A stretch of 64,000 bases of DNA from Leucaena leucocephala. Lineage: Eukaryota > Streptophyta > Magnoliopsida > Fabales > Fabaceae. Positions 1 to 12,271 of the stretch are shown piece by piece; within the stretch, counting starts at the first letter, position 1, and every line of letters begins with the position of its first letter. The notes below the pieces were generated by a model, which saw only the letters and a list, made by a program, of their open reading frames with translations, searched no databases and was not told where the DNA came from. The translations under genes were made by a program, and so were the position numbers. The stretch spans positions 18,460,501 to 18,524,500 of the forward strand of contig CM073563.1 of the NCBI GenBank assembly GCA_037074615.1, read 5' to 3'.

Positions 1-1
1 T

Positions 2-667
2 TGGAGTTTAATATGGGGGGTTTCAATATGGAGTTTATGGAAATGGAGGAACCAATTCATTTTTGACAATGACTTTTTGAAACCAATAGATCCCTTATTG
101 GTTATTATGCGAAATTGGAAAAGCTTAATGCCAATTCAGGATGATTCATTAACAAATGAAGGAACTTCAGTTTCTCCTCATTGGCAGCCTCCTCCAACAG
201 ATTGGGTTAAACTAAATGTGGATGGAGCACTTACAGTTGCTCATAGCATAGCAGGATGTGGTGGAGTTATTAGAGATCATTCAGGAAGTTGGATTGTGGG
301 GTTTAAGAGAGTGTTGGGTTCTTGTAATGTGATTGAAGCAGAGTAGTGGGCGGTATACAAAGGACTAAAGCTAGTTTGGGATCTAGGATTTAAGAAGATT
401 ATTCTTGAATCTGATACTAAGAATGTGGTCAACATGTTAATGTGTTCAAATTTTAATAGGTGCAGCTTATTAGTGTCACAGATACAGAAGATGATGACTC
501 TAGATTGGGAGCTCAAAATCCAACACATATCCAGAGAACATAACCATCTGGCAAATACTTTGGCTAAAGAAGGATTGACAAATACAGCAGTAATATATTC
601 GTACCCTTCTCATCTAAAGGCAATTATGATCAAGGAGTGTTTGGGATTTAATCCCCATGTTGTTTAA
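2..667 (+). pseudogene. LINE-type RNase H (RVT_3) C-terminal fragment, one nonsense codon
   Basis: One frame reads from the left edge of the window to the stop at 665-667, broken only by a TAG at 344-346. The N-terminal part (2-76) has the WSLWKWRNQFIF type of motif seen at the end of the zinc-binding reverse-transcriptase region of plant non-LTR elements. The RNase H fold follows: a first catalytic Asp in KLNVDGA, the GCGGVIRD strand, Glu in VIEAE, and Asp in ILESD. The TAG lies directly after the catalytic AE, where these proteins normally have a Leu (AELWA), so it looks like a single substitution. The last acidic site is also lost: the usual AD.LA reads ANTLA. Two A-rich tails follow at 700-713 and 728-745, as expected for a LINE 3' end. 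The start lies outside the window. It could instead be a free-standing RVT_3 gene, but the tails favour a LINE. Confidence 0.75.
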
Positions 668-1309
668 TTTCTTTTATTTTGGGCATATTAGCCCTCTCTT
701 GTACAGAAAAAAAATCTTGAGTCTTTGTTGTACAAAAAAAAAAAGAATCTTGAGTCTTAAGGAAGACACTGTTCATCATTCCTTGAGATAATTTGGCTTC
801 TACAATTTTCGTTTGAAGCAAATTATCTTCAATACTGCACATCTGAACTGAAAAACTAAGTGCATTCTCTAAGATACATATGATAAATAGCTTAACGAAA
901 AAGAATTCAAAGTCTTGTATCAATTTGATAATGTAAAGACGTACTACAGACAGCTACTCTGCTAGTAACAAATTACAAAGAAACATGGTGCTCGTAGCAA
1001 CAGAAAATGCCCAGAAAGCATATTCATTTCCTGATAACAGCCAACAAGGGACTACAAAAGATGCCAAGAGTTGGTGGACACTTGAACTTCAGTTACAAAA
1101 CTTTGAGGTATGTTTGGACAGAGGAGGGAGGGGAAGATTCTATACACGCATTTCCCTTATTTTGGCAGTATCTTTGTAAGGAGAACAAAATGAAGGATAT
1201 GCAACTCCAAAAGTCCTCCTAATTTGGCAAAAACGAACTTTTGAGGGGGAAAACATAAGCTTTCCAAATAAGAGGAAGAGAAATTATCATTTAACCATCT
1301 TTTCCTTTG
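668..1309. other. LINE 3' tail and unannotated intergenic DNA
   Basis: A short 3' trailer follows the RNase H fragment. Two A-rich tails, each preceded by a TTGTAC-like string, lie at about 700-713 and 728-745. The 12-mer ATCTTGAGTCTT follows each of them (713-725 and 747-758). From about 760 to 1309 I see short overlapping open frames only, none recognisable, up to the copia target duplication at 1310. Confidence 0.5.
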
Positions 1310-1314
1310 TTTCT

Positions 1315-1564
1315 TGTGTGACGCATGCTCGTGACAGTGAGGAGAAAGACAGAAATTCAAATAACTCGAGGTTCTATGTAATATTTTTCTGTATCTATTA
1401 TTCAGCTATTCTATTACATATATACGCATATGGGATCCCAAATTGGATGGGATTTACAGTATATAATCTGGGAATGATTCAAGGAATAAAATCACACAGT
1501 ATCTCTTATAATCTCTCTTTCTCAATCCCTATAGTTTCTCTCATTAAATTGAATATCTTCAACA
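1315..1564 (-). repeat. 3' LTR of the copia element
   Basis: About 250 bp, alignable along its length to 6071-6352. It ends at TTCAACA on the plus strand (TGTTGAA at the LTR start on the minus strand). The other terminus reads TGTGTGAC on the plus strand, where the partner LTR reads TATGTGAC. Confidence 0.9.
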
Positions 1565-1571
1565 CTCCTAT

Positions 1572-4500
1572 TCAAGTTGGAGTATAGATATTTATCATGT
1601 CCAACTTGTCAATTAGATATTCTAATTTATCTCGGGTCAATCTATTTATGAGCATATTTGCTGTTTGTTCTTTTGAAGGAATATATTTTAGATCAATTGT
1701 CCCTGCATCAATATTTTCTCTTATGAAATGTCTATCTGTCTCTGCATGTTTAGTTCTATCATGTTGGATTGAATTATGTGACATGTTGATGGCTACCATA
1801 TTATCTAATTGTAGTCTGATAGGTAGATTTATCGCCATTCTTAATTCTTCTAGTACTCCCTTTACCCATAGACCTTCACAGATTCCAAGAGCTATAGCTC
1901 TGAACTCAGCTTTAGCACTGCTTTTGGCAACCACACTCTATTTTTTGCTACACCAAGTGATTAGATTTCCCCAAATATAGGTAACATAACATGAGGTGGA
2001 TCTTCTATCATCTTAGTCACCTAGCCAATCAGCATCTGTTAACATCTCCACATCTCTTTTGTCAGATCTTTTGAACAAGAGAGCTAGCCCGAGTAGCCCT
2101 TTAAGTATTTGAGGATCCTATAAACTTCATTCAGGTGTTTTTATTTAGGGTCATGAGAATGTTGACTTACCACACTGATTGTATAAGTAATATCTGATCG
2201 AGTGTGAGATAAGTAAATCAATTTACCCACCATATGCTAATATCTCCCCATATCTACAGCCTTCCCTAGGTCTTCAGTATCACTTATTTAGTCAGCCCGT
2301 TAGGAGTATCACTTGGTATGCAGCCAAGCATACATGTTTCTTCTAAAAGGTCTAGTATGTACTTTCTCTTCGAGATACTGATTCTTTATGTAGATCTACC
2401 AACTTCCATACCCAGAGAATACTTCATTTTTATGAGGTATTTAACCTGGAATTAATTGTTCAGTGCCTTCTTGATCCTATCAACTTTTGCTGGATTATCA
2501 CCTATAAGGATAATGTCATCGACATATACTGCCAATATCACAATTTTTCCATGTAGGTATCTGAAGAATAGGGTGTGATCACTTTATCCCTGTGTATAAT
2601 TATGAGCTTTAAGTACCTTAGTAAATCTCTCAAACCAGGTTCGAGGAGATTGTTTTAAACTATACAATGACTTCCTTAATTTACACATTTGATTTTCCTT
2701 TCTTCCGAGGAATCCAGGGGCATTTTCATGTAGATTTCTTCCTTCAATTCCCCTTTCAAAAATGCATTTTTGATAAGTGTAGAGGCTAGTCTAGGTTAGT
2801 AGCTAGAGAGAATAAAATCCAGATGGTGTTGAGTTTGGCCAATGTTGCAAATGTCTTGGTGTAGTTCATGCCATAAACTTGGGTAAAACCCTTCGCCACT
2901 AATCTTACTTTGTATTTATATAGAGTTCCATTAGCACAATATTTTGGGGTAAAGACATATTTGCAGCCTACTATTTTCTAACCCTTGGGTAGCTCAATTA
3001 CTTCCCATATTTTATTGCTCTCTAAGGCCTCTATTTTTATCATCCCTGCTTTTTTCCATTTAGGACTATCAAGAGACTCATTTATGCTTTATGGTATCCT
3101 GATCTGATCAAGGTGAGATACAAAAGCATAATGTTTTGATGACAAAGCTTCATAAGAGACAAACCTTTCTATGGGGTGTATAGTACATGACCTTTGTTGT
3201 TTTTTTTGAATGCAATTGAAAGGTCGAGGTCTGTATTTCTCATCAGGTTCCCATGATCAAGACCTGCTCCTGGTTCAGACTCTTGGGTTGTGTCAGTTAC
3301 TTGAGATATATTACCTGTTGTGTCCATGTTTCTACGAGTGTAGACTTGACTCACCTATTGGTATCTCCTCCTGAACTAGTGTCCTCCTTACTTAGTTCCT
3401 CATGTACTGGATCTTCAAGGATATAGATTCCATCGGGTTCATGTTGAGGATATATAGGTATGGGTTCAGTGTCTGTTTAAGTGGTCTGAGGTTCTTTCCA
3501 AGTCTCCCCCGAATTGAGGCATAAAAGGGAACACCTTCACGGAAGGTGACATCAAAAGTAATGTAGAGACACTTAAAAGCAGGATCAAAATATTTGTAAC
3601 TCTTTTGGTTCCCAGCAAGCCCTAGGTAAATGCATTTAACAACTTTGGGGGTGAAGTTTGAGGGAATGATATAAGTGAACAAAGGTGGTACAACTAAATA
3701 CTCTCAAAGGTAAGGTATTTTTAAGGTAGGGTTTGTTGAAATGGTGATGGAGAACCTAGAGGGGTGTTTGAAAATATAACAGTTTGCAAGGTATTCGATT
3801 GATCAAGAAGGTAGCTGTGAGAATAACATCATCCTAATAGTAGGTAGGAACGTTACTGCTAAAAAGGAGAGCACGGGTAGTTTCTAGGATATGTCTATTT
3901 TTTTGTTCAGCAATCTCATTTTGTTGAGAGCTATGAGGGCAAGATCTTTTATGAGTAATGCTTTGCGTTTTGAGGAAGTTGGAGAGCGACTGATTAAAGT
4001 ACTCGGTACCATTATCCGTATGAAGGGTTTGAATTTTGGTATCGAATTGTATATAGATCATATTATAAAAATCAATAAACGTTTGACAAACGTCAGTTTT
4101 ATCCTTTAAGAAGAAAACCCAATTGACACGGATATAGTTATCAATGAGGGTCATGAACCATTTTGAGTGGGTGCGATTTGGAATACGGGATAGACCCCAT
4201 AGATGATTATGGATAATGGAAAAAGGTTTGGATGGGTGATAAGATATGCTGGGAAAAAAGTGTGATGATGTTTTGCCAATTCACATGAGTCACAATAAAA
4301 TTCATAATTTTTATTTGGGCAAATAGATAGGAACATCTTACACATATAATGAAAGTTGGGATGTCCTAATCTTTTATGTCATAACTCCATATCACTAGTT
4401 CTAGGGAGACACACTTTATTACATATATATATTGCTGGATGATGACAATCATTCAGGCAGTAGAGTCCATCAAGTTCCTTAGCAACACCAATCGTCATCC

Positions 4501-6040
4501 CCGTGAATAGATCCTAAAAGACATAATGAGTGGCATAGAAATCATTATGACATCGTTCTCGTTTATTTAATAGGTTCACAGATAATAAGTTGCATTTTAA
4601 CTTAGGAACATGTAGAACAACGTGAAGTATGAGTGTAGCTGAAACATTAATGGTACCACTACCAGCCACTAGAGAATCAGAGGCATCAACAATTTTAACC
4701 ATTAGACGAGACTTGGCAGATGTATAAGTTGAAAACAATGAAACATCATCAGTCATATGATTAGAGGCACGTGAGTCAACTATACAACAAGGACATTTAG
4801 TCTTACCTTTGATGGTAGCAAGTGCCTTAAATAAATTACTTGTTTGAACCATACTAGCTGTGGGTGGCTATTGTTGGGTCTTATTCTTAAGGGCAGTCAA
4901 CCTTTCTAAAATAAGGCTTAGTGGATTTGGTGCATAAAATAGGCCAACGTTCATTGGGCCTGTAGGAAATGAGCACGTGTTGGGAAAGAAGGCACTTGTT
5001 GGACCTGAGGGCGTGACTCCTACGTGCATTGGGCCTCCAGGAAATGGGTGAGTGCTAGGAAAGGAGGTGTTCAGTGGACCTAAGGGCATGACTCATTGAA
5101 CTGGGCCTATTGAAGTTGAGCCTATCTCCTCTTAACTTGATACTTTAACTAGATGCCCTTTTAGTCTGCGAGACTTGGGCCTCTAATCAGGAGGCTTGCC
5201 ATAAAGATCCCAGCAGGTGTCCTTGGTGTGGCCCATTTTCTTGTAATGGTCACACCTTGGGCATTCTCTCTTAGACCCAGAATCAGTAACCCGAGAGGCG
5301 AGAGCAGAGGCTTCATCGGACGGTGGCTGAGGAGCTCCATGGTCGGTAAGCATGAAGGAGCAACGAGATTCTTCATCATGCAGCAGAGCAAAGGCCTCAG
5401 CAACGGAAGGTAGCGGGGACACGGCTGAGAAGGCGTCCACGAGCATCATCATAAATTGCCTCAAGACCAACCAGGAATTCGAATAACCTTTCTTCCTCCA
5501 AGGCCTGACGATATTATCGTCAGGGTCTTTCCAGATTCAATGACGTAGCAAATCTAGCTCCTGCCACAGTGATGACTTCTCAAGATAATAGATATTAAGT
5601 GGAAGGGGACCTTGCTTGACTATCCATAGTCGTGCCCATAAGTCAAATAGAAGAAAGGCGTTTGGTCGTTTGCCGTATGCTTCTTTCACGGTAACCCAGA
5701 TGGCTTCTTTCAAGTCAAACAGAAGTAAGAAACATGAAGTTGTGTTGGACGGCAGGGAGTATCGAGTTGAGGAGCCACGATGCAACCAAGGCATTGTCAG
5801 ATTTCCATCGCTGAAGAGTGGTGACATCGTCAGTGGTTGGCTGGTCGTAGTAGATGAATTCAAGTCAGTCGTACTTCAAGAGCAAGGAGCATGGACTGGC
5901 TCTAATCAAAGTTGTTGTCGCCAATGAGACATTCCGGCACGATGAGGATAGTTTATCCTTTAAGGCTGACAACTTTGGTTGAGTGGGGACGTGACCACAG
6001 TCGGACAAGACGATGCTGTCAGATTTAGTGGTGGAAGGAT
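1572..6040 (-). pseudogene. copia gag-pol polyprotein remnant
   Basis: Domains in element order on the minus strand. The gag UBN2-like region at 5537-5863 has a WQELDL-type motif. A CCHC zinc knuckle lies near 5190-5270. The protease at 4514-4852 has a DSRASNHMT motif where the active copia motif is D-S/T-G, so the catalytic loop Gly is changed to Arg. The GAG-pre-integrase Cys cluster is in 4151-4345. The integrase core at 3834-4154 includes HTDNGTEY. A degraded linker covers 3392-3682. The reverse transcriptase spans about 2000-3160, with YVDD still readable near 2510-2540 but no long open frame. RNase H is at 1572-1934 (SSAKAEFRA, LQLDN). Stops and shifts separate the blocks, so no functional protein is possible. 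Confidence 0.88.
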
Positions 6041-6058
6041 GGACAGAACTGGCCGCTG

Positions 6059-6070
6059 GCTCTGGTACAA
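6059..6070 (-). promoter_or_regulatory. copia primer-binding site (initiator tRNA-Met)
   Basis: On the minus strand the 12 bases directly after the 5' LTR are TTGTACCAGAGC. They match 10 of 12 positions of the usual plant copia site TGGTATCAGAGC. Position and sequence together fix the inner edge of the LTR. Confidence 0.8.
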
Positions 6071-6352
6071 TATGTGACACCATACTGGTGACAGTATGGA
6101 GAAAAACAGAAATTCAGATAACTTGAGGTTCTGTGTAATATATTTTTTTGTATCTATTATTCTGCTATTCCGTTACATATATACACATGGGATCCCAAAT
6201 TGGATGAGATTTACAGCATATAATCCGGAATGATTCAACGAATAAAATCAAAACAATATCTTCTATAATCTCTCCTTCTCAATCCCTATAATCTCTCTCA
6301 TTAAACTGATTAATCCCTATAATCTCTCTCATTACACTGAATATCTTCAACA
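6071..6352 (-). repeat. 5' LTR of the copia element, with an internal tandem duplication
   Basis: About 282 bp. It is about 32 bp longer than its partner mainly because a CTGATTAATCCCTATAATCT-type block is tandemly repeated near 6306-6336. The outer end is flanked by TTTCT at 6353-6357, matching 1310-1314. Confidence 0.9.
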
Positions 6353-6357
6353 TTTCT

Positions 6358-7758
6358 CCTACCAATTGCCATGCATACCATGAGGATCATGCTCTAGGTT
6401 TCCCTTCCCTGCAGTGGAGAAATGTCACATAAATCTGATCATTCATATCTAACAGTTTAATAAAAAAAATCAATCTCAACCGTAAAAAGTTTATTTGAAT
6501 GGTTCAAAACTAGACTTATTTGGGGAAGGTTTCAAAATCAAGCCAAACACAATTTTGTCACCAATAGACCCAAGTTGGTCGAGGTAGTTCAGGCATTTGT
6601 TTTCTCACCAATGCCCATCTAAACAGAGTACAAATTCCCGAATTGCCACAAGCGACCTCCATCCATTAGTGAAGCAATGAAAATTCTCCATCCATTAGTT
6701 GCAGGTTGCTGATGGGGTAGTGTTGTCCCGCTTATAGGGGCAGGTAGGTCATAGGTGGGCAGAAACCTGTCAATTTCCAAGAATATATTCCTTAAAAGCA
6801 AGGAAGGTAAAAAGATATGGCAATTATTAAAGTCGGTATTCTATATCAGCTCTTGATTCTCATTCATTTTGTTGGATTTGGATGCTTTCTCTAACATTCA
6901 AACATCACTTTTACATAAGATCTCTGACTTGAATTCACCTATTAATTCTATTAGAGATGAAAGTAGATATCTGGGATTTCCCACTCAAAGTTAATTACCC
7001 ACAGGTCCCAGCTACTTGTAAATACAGAAATTTGACATGTAAATTCAGAAGTTTGACTTATAAATGAAACTAGGAAAATAATTTATTTTCATATTTGGGA
7101 CCTGTTTGTAATACTCCCTTTTATTAAAGAGGATCTGAATTCTTCATGAAATAAAAAGGCATCTAAATTCAGTTGCAACTCATGGAAACCTTTTTGTTCT
7201 CCAATTTTCTTGCTTAGGCCAAGTTTTAGACTTTGTTTATAGGAAAGAAAGACATGAACGGGTGATAGGTGTGAACAATGGGGAAGAATAAAACCTATAG
7301 GATTATATCTAAAGAACATATATATGAAATATGAGTTGCAGAAGATTAAACAAAGGTTCGACTATAAAATTAATTGAGCAATTAAACTAGTCTTGAAAGA
7401 CATGGGAGTAAATACTTTACAATAGATTCGGCCATATTCAGTTTTTATAAGTTCTGTTATGTTATTTGTTCTCTCCAACTTCTCTAGGCCTCTTCAGTTT
7501 GCATTCTGGAATACAACTAAAAAAGATCCCAGAATCCAACTTCCGTCACTCACTATAAATAAAGTGTCCAAGTAAAATAGTTCCATCACTCCGATTTACT
7601 GATATTCCTTTAGCTTGTTTGATTCCTTTGCAAGAACACTAATTGTACAGTGATAAGGAAGCAATGAAGTCCATTTCTTGCTTTCAATGCCTTTTAATGC
7701 ACTAATGCAGATAGGCCTGTAGAGTAAAAGGACTACTGATTCTCATATCTGACCACTT
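6358..7758. other. intergenic DNA between the copia element and the PPR gene
   Basis: I find no recognisable gene here. The part next to 7758 should contain the 3' UTR of the minus-strand PPR gene. The short open frames at 6619-6801 and 7089-7319 resemble nothing I know. Confidence 0.4.
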
Positions 7759-10350
7759 TTACCAATAATCTCCACAAGAACAAGTTCCCTCACTGAAGTG
7801 GTGAAAGCGGTGAGAATCCCTTAAGATAATCAGCCTCCCAACAATCTTGGATATGTATTTCATGGCAATATGACAGTCTTCACAGACACGCAAGTTTTTC
7901 ATGACACGTATTGGCCTTCCAGCTGGTATAGTCAAAATTCCAAATGCAACAGCTAATTTCTCACTGTGATACTTAAGCAAATGTTCCTTTTCTTCCTCTT
8001 CCACATCATGCAGAACCAATTTTGTTCTAGTAACATACCCCTCACGCTTCATTTTTAGATCTAACTCTTCTAAGAAGGCATAGATTCTATTATTTTCTGG
8101 GTGGAAACAATCCCCAACAGAGAATGTATGAATCTTGTTTTGTACCTCAACCCAACTATAACCTGGTACTTTTTTCACACCAGCATCCCTCATTTTCAGT
8201 CTCATCTTACCAACATCAACCCATCTACTTGAAGCTGCATACAAATTAGAAAGGAGGACATACATTCCCGTGTTATGAGGCTCCATCTTGAAAACCATCT
8301 TGGCAGCCTTCTCACCCAGTTCAGTATTGCCATAAATCCTACTTGCACCTAGTAGAGCTCCCCATGAGGCAGCATCAGGCTCAAAAGGCATGTTTTTCAT
8401 CAAATTCTGTGCTTCTTCCAGGCGGCCCGCTCTACCAAGAAGATCAATCATGCAAGTATAATGTTTTGAATTAGCTGTTATACCATAATCCCTTTCCATT
8501 GAATGAAAAAATTCCATTCCCCTGTCTATCAAGCCAGAATGGCTACAAGCAGATAGAACACCAACCTGAAAGAAGAAGAAGCAGGATGCTATCAGATGTT
8601 TTTTTATCTTTTATATCAGACGTTCTTTATCTTTTTTTTATTTAAAAATAAAAGGGGAAGAAAGAGAGAAGCCAATAACTCATATGATGACATAAAGTTA
8701 ATTCCTCCTTCCTGATTTACTTTTAATCAATTCCATTTATAGAACAATACTAGGTGTGCGTATAATTTACTCTAATTTGATAGGATCGAATGCTACAATT
8801 TCAATGCATATAACATGTATAATAAATATATATACCATGGTAATGTCATCTGGTTGAATTCCCGACGTCTTCAGTGACTCAAATATCATTAAGGCCTGTC
8901 TGCCAAACCCATGCCTAGCATAACCGGCTATCATTGTGTTCCATGAGACAATATCTTTATCTTCTATTCCTTTAAATACATCATAAGCTTCTTCTATGCC
9001 GCCACATTTACAATACATTCCAAGAAGTGCATTCCCAACGAAGCACCCTGTCTCAAATCCTGCCTTCACTGACTGCCCATGAACTTGCTTCCCTAACTCC
9101 AAAGCAGCAAGATCAGCACAAGTGCTCAAAGCACAACTAAACGCTGCTCTATTTATTGTTTCCCCATCTCGCTTCATCTCTAAAAACATGTGCAAAACAT
9201 CTTCATAGTGACCTGTTTGAGCATAAGCAGCTATAATAGCTGACCACGATACGCAGTCACGCTGTGGCATCCTCTCAAACAAATTCCTACCTTGAGCAAT
9301 GTTACCATTCTGAGCATATCCAGTGATCATGGTATTCCATGAACTTATATTACGACAAGGCATTGCCTCAAATAATTCCCTAGCCATGTCTATTTTCTTG
9401 CATTGCACATAACCTGCAATCATTGCATTGTATGAAATCTCATTTTTTTGGGGCATTTCATCAAAAATTCTTCTCGCTTCATCCAACATCCCATTCTGCA
9501 CATATCCAGAGACCATGGCTGTCCATGTGAACACATCCCGTATTGGAGACTCCTCAAACAGTCTCTTTGCTTCTGACAAATCTCCATTTTGAGCATAACC
9601 TGTAATCATAGTGTTCCATGAAACTTCATCTCTAACAGGCATTTGGTCAAAGAGCTGCCTGGCATCACGTAACATCTTCCTCTTTACAAACCCACCCATC
9701 AAACAATTCCAAGAAATCAAATCCCAGTCAGATTTTGACTTAAACAATTGGCAAGCATCATGAAGTCTTCCGTTCTGAACATACGCTGCCAGCAAACCAT
9801 TCCACGAGATCGAATTCTTATCAGGCATCCTATTAAAAATATCCCTTGCCTCATCAACGTATCCATTTTGGGCATACCCAGACAACATAGCATTCCATGA
9901 AACAACGTCCCTTTCAGGCATTAAGTCAAATAACTTGCGTGCGTCACCAAGCCTCCGATTCCTGACATAGCCGGTAAGCATTACATTCCACGAAAAAAGG
10001 TCCCTTTCAGGCATTTTCTCAAACAGATCCCTTGCATGATTGAATTTTCCATTCCTTAAGTACCCAGATATCATAGCATTGTATGAGACAGAACTTCTAC
10101 GAGGCATGGTGTTGAAGACATGGAGAGCGGCTTGGCAGTGCCCATTACGCATGTGAGAAGAGATGGTCTTGTTCCATTCAAAAATGTCAGGGTCCTTAAC
10201 TGTAGGGGAATATTTCGGTGTATGAGATTTTGGAGGTGATGTTTTTTTCGATGGAGACGGGTTTGGATTTCTGTGTCTCGTTGGTTGACTCTTGCTATAG
10301 AGAAAGCGAACTGGTGATTGTCTCAGACCATAAGTCTCGCGCAATCGCAT
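7759..10350 (-). CDS. pentatricopeptide repeat protein, PLS class with DYW domain (At4g02750-like), two exons
   Basis: This is a predicted organellar RNA-binding protein, of the class that directs C-to-U editing of plastid or mitochondrial transcripts. Exon 1 is 10350-8836 (505 codons). The intron is 8566-8835 (GTATAT...TTTCAG). Exon 2 is 8565-7759. The splice joins M to VGVLSACSHSG in frame, giving 773 residues, close to the roughly 780 of the Arabidopsis relative as I remember it. Residues 1-50 are Arg/Ser-rich without acidic clusters, consistent with a transit peptide. Residues about 55-630 are tandem PPR units of P, L and S type with repeated SWN.M..GY.QNG and A..LF..MP.RD. E-type motifs follow. 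The DYW deaminase-like domain has HSE at about 705-707, CEDC at about 733-736, and ends exactly CSCGDYW. The zinc-binding and catalytic signatures are intact. Reading through the donor site would add an unrelated 22-residue tail, so the splice is strongly favoured. Organelle and target sites are unknown. Confidence 0.93.
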
Positions 10351-11059
10351 TGCTGTTAACCTCGAAATGTGTTGTCCGGTTAATACAACCTACTAGTGGA
10401 ACTGGAATCTATTCGAGCCGTCCATCCGCTTCAGAAGTTCCTTGGACTTGCTCTGTCTCAAATTCAAAGCGCCGCGAAGATCGCATGGGTCTCAGGGTCT
10501 GGGCGTGTTTGTTACTATAATCTTTTTATTTTCTTGGTAATATCAACATGAGCGCAAAATCAATTCGTGATTCCAGTAAACTATGGAATCGGGCGGCTAT
10601 TCGAAATTGTTATGGGCTATTGAGGAATAGGAAGGACACCCTCTGAGTAAAACTAAATCGTCCCTGAAGTGACATATGATCACCGTATCTGAAGTAATTT
10701 ATTAGTGATGTTATAGGATTATAACATACAAAGGAAAGAAAAAATTTTAAAAGATATATATATATATATATAAGAAATATTTGTAATAAATGTTATGCTC
10801 ATCTTTTTTTTTTTCTCCTTCGTGCTTTTATTAACATACCTACTGTAGGAAGGCAATTCAGAAGATTGAAGAGGTATGTTGGAAATGATTTCTTTTACAC
10901 AACCGCACACAATGTTTATTTAGTCGATGTTGGGCTTTGCAGGTGTCTTTTGTGGGGGGATGAATCTATCGTTGCAGTTGTTCCTTTCAATCTAGTAATT
11001 GTGTTCCTTATCCATTACTACTATGGCCTACCAAGACATGGAAAGAGAGGGATTTGAGG
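10351..11059. other. PPR upstream region and unassigned DNA
   Basis: It should contain the PPR promoter and 5' UTR. A short (TA)n run lies near 10756-10772. A plus-strand open frame at 10866-11057 has an exon-like look but I do not recognise the product. Confidence 0.35.
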
Positions 11060-11636
11060 GTGTTTAGAAATATGTGTTAAAGTAAAATCTGACCTTTGCC
11101 ACCATTCAGATTTTATAATTGGCTACAATAATTGTTATTTCTAATTATTATATTAGAATGAATTCTATCTGGACTGACCAATCCTAAATATCTATTTAGA
11201 TAAGAGTTTAGAAAATAATTTATGAAAAAGGAGTTTTTGGCCAACTTTTAAAAAAGAGTTTATAAAAAAAATAGTTATGACTAAACGAGTATTTGAATAG
11301 TTATTACCAAAAAGAATTTTATAATTGAAAATTTATTAGAAATAACATGATTTTATTAAATATAGAAGAGATGAGAAATGAGAGAGGGTGGAGGAAAGAG
11401 AGGAGAAATTGTATAAGAAAAATTAAGGGTAAAATAATAATTGATAGTCTATAAGTTCTTTTACTATTTTATAAGCTAGTATCACTAATTTTTCTAAAAC
11501 TTTAATTTTAAACTATGATTTGGTTTAGAAATCTTTTTGGATAAATATGGCTGTTTATTTTAAAATTTCTATAAACTAAAATTTTACCTGAACAAAAAAA
11601 ACTTCTAAAACTACAATTTGTGTGGTTTCCAAACAC
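11060..11636. mobile_element. possible MITE with short inverted termini
   Basis: The left end GTGTTTAGAAA and the reverse complement of the right end, GTGTTTGGAAA, match at 10 of 11 positions, enclosing about 577 bp of AT-rich noncoding DNA. No clean target duplication is visible; only TGAG is shared by the two flanks. A hAT-type MITE is the likeliest reading. Confidence 0.35.
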
Positions 11637-12271
11637 ATGAGCTTATTTTATGGAATAAGTGCACATAAATAAATTTCGAAATACCAACGAGCATTGCAAT
11701 CTTAATAAAAGAAACTAATATTATTTAAGCATGTTGATTCCTAACTTCTAAGTTTAAAAAGAATAATTTATGTAACCATCTTTTATAACATAATTTTTTT
11801 TTTGGGTAAAATTTTATAACATAATTAATTTATGTAACCATCTTTTATAATATTATTTTTTTTATAACATAATTATAATTACGATTACAATTACAGAAGT
11901 GGATTGTAAGGCTTATGTCATAGGAGTATTCTTCCATTTCCTATACCCAACACAATACAAAATATTTTGAAATGAAGATAATTAAGAATTAAGATCTAAG
12001 ATAAATGAGTGATAACTTTGAGATTGAGTTTTGAGATGCAATCTGCTGTGCTGAGGCGTCGACCAAATAGATTGCTGGCTATGGGTGACACCACAAATCG
12101 TCATTTTGATCATGCAAAGGCAAAAACACAAAAATAAATAAAATAAAATAAAAATCTAGATCATTTGTCAATTTAAAAAAAATAAAGAAAAGACTTTGGA
12201 TCTTGAGGTAATCCTCGATTATTTGTTATTGTATCTCAATAAATAAATACATATGACACTCCTAAAAAATA
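11637..12271. other. AT-rich intergenic DNA
   Basis: No gene is visible. The string TTTATGTAACCATCTTTTATAA occurs twice between about 11770 and 11850, with a TTTTTTTTT run between the copies: a small local duplication. Confidence 0.4.

Larger units (their letters stand above)
1315..6352 (-). mobile_element. Ty1/copia LTR retrotransposon, complete ends, decayed coding region
   Basis: The element lies on the minus strand and is about 5.04 kb long. It has two similar LTRs (1315-1564 and 6071-6352) beginning TGTTGAAGATATTC in element orientation. A primer-binding site matches 10 of 12 bases of the initiator-tRNA-Met site and abuts the 5' LTR (6059-6070). A polypurine-like CAACTTGAATAGGAG abuts the 3' LTR. 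The 5-bp target duplication TTTCT is exact at 1310-1314 and 6353-6357. Inside, the order is gag, protease, integrase, reverse transcriptase, RNase H, which is diagnostic of Ty1/copia. The coding region is broken by many stops and frameshifts, and the LTRs differ by several substitutions and a duplication, so this is an old, immobile copy. Confidence 0.93.

Noticed and set aside
8767..8835. In-frame 22-codon continuation of PPR exon 1
   Set aside because: It reads into the intron; splicing at 8836/8565 gives the exact family sequence.
10218..10520. Open frame antisense to the PPR start
   Set aside because: Shadow of the PPR coding region; no recognisable protein.
10866..11057. 63-codon open frame with an exon-like look
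   Set aside because: No family recognised, no paired exon nearby, and its end runs into a possible MITE.
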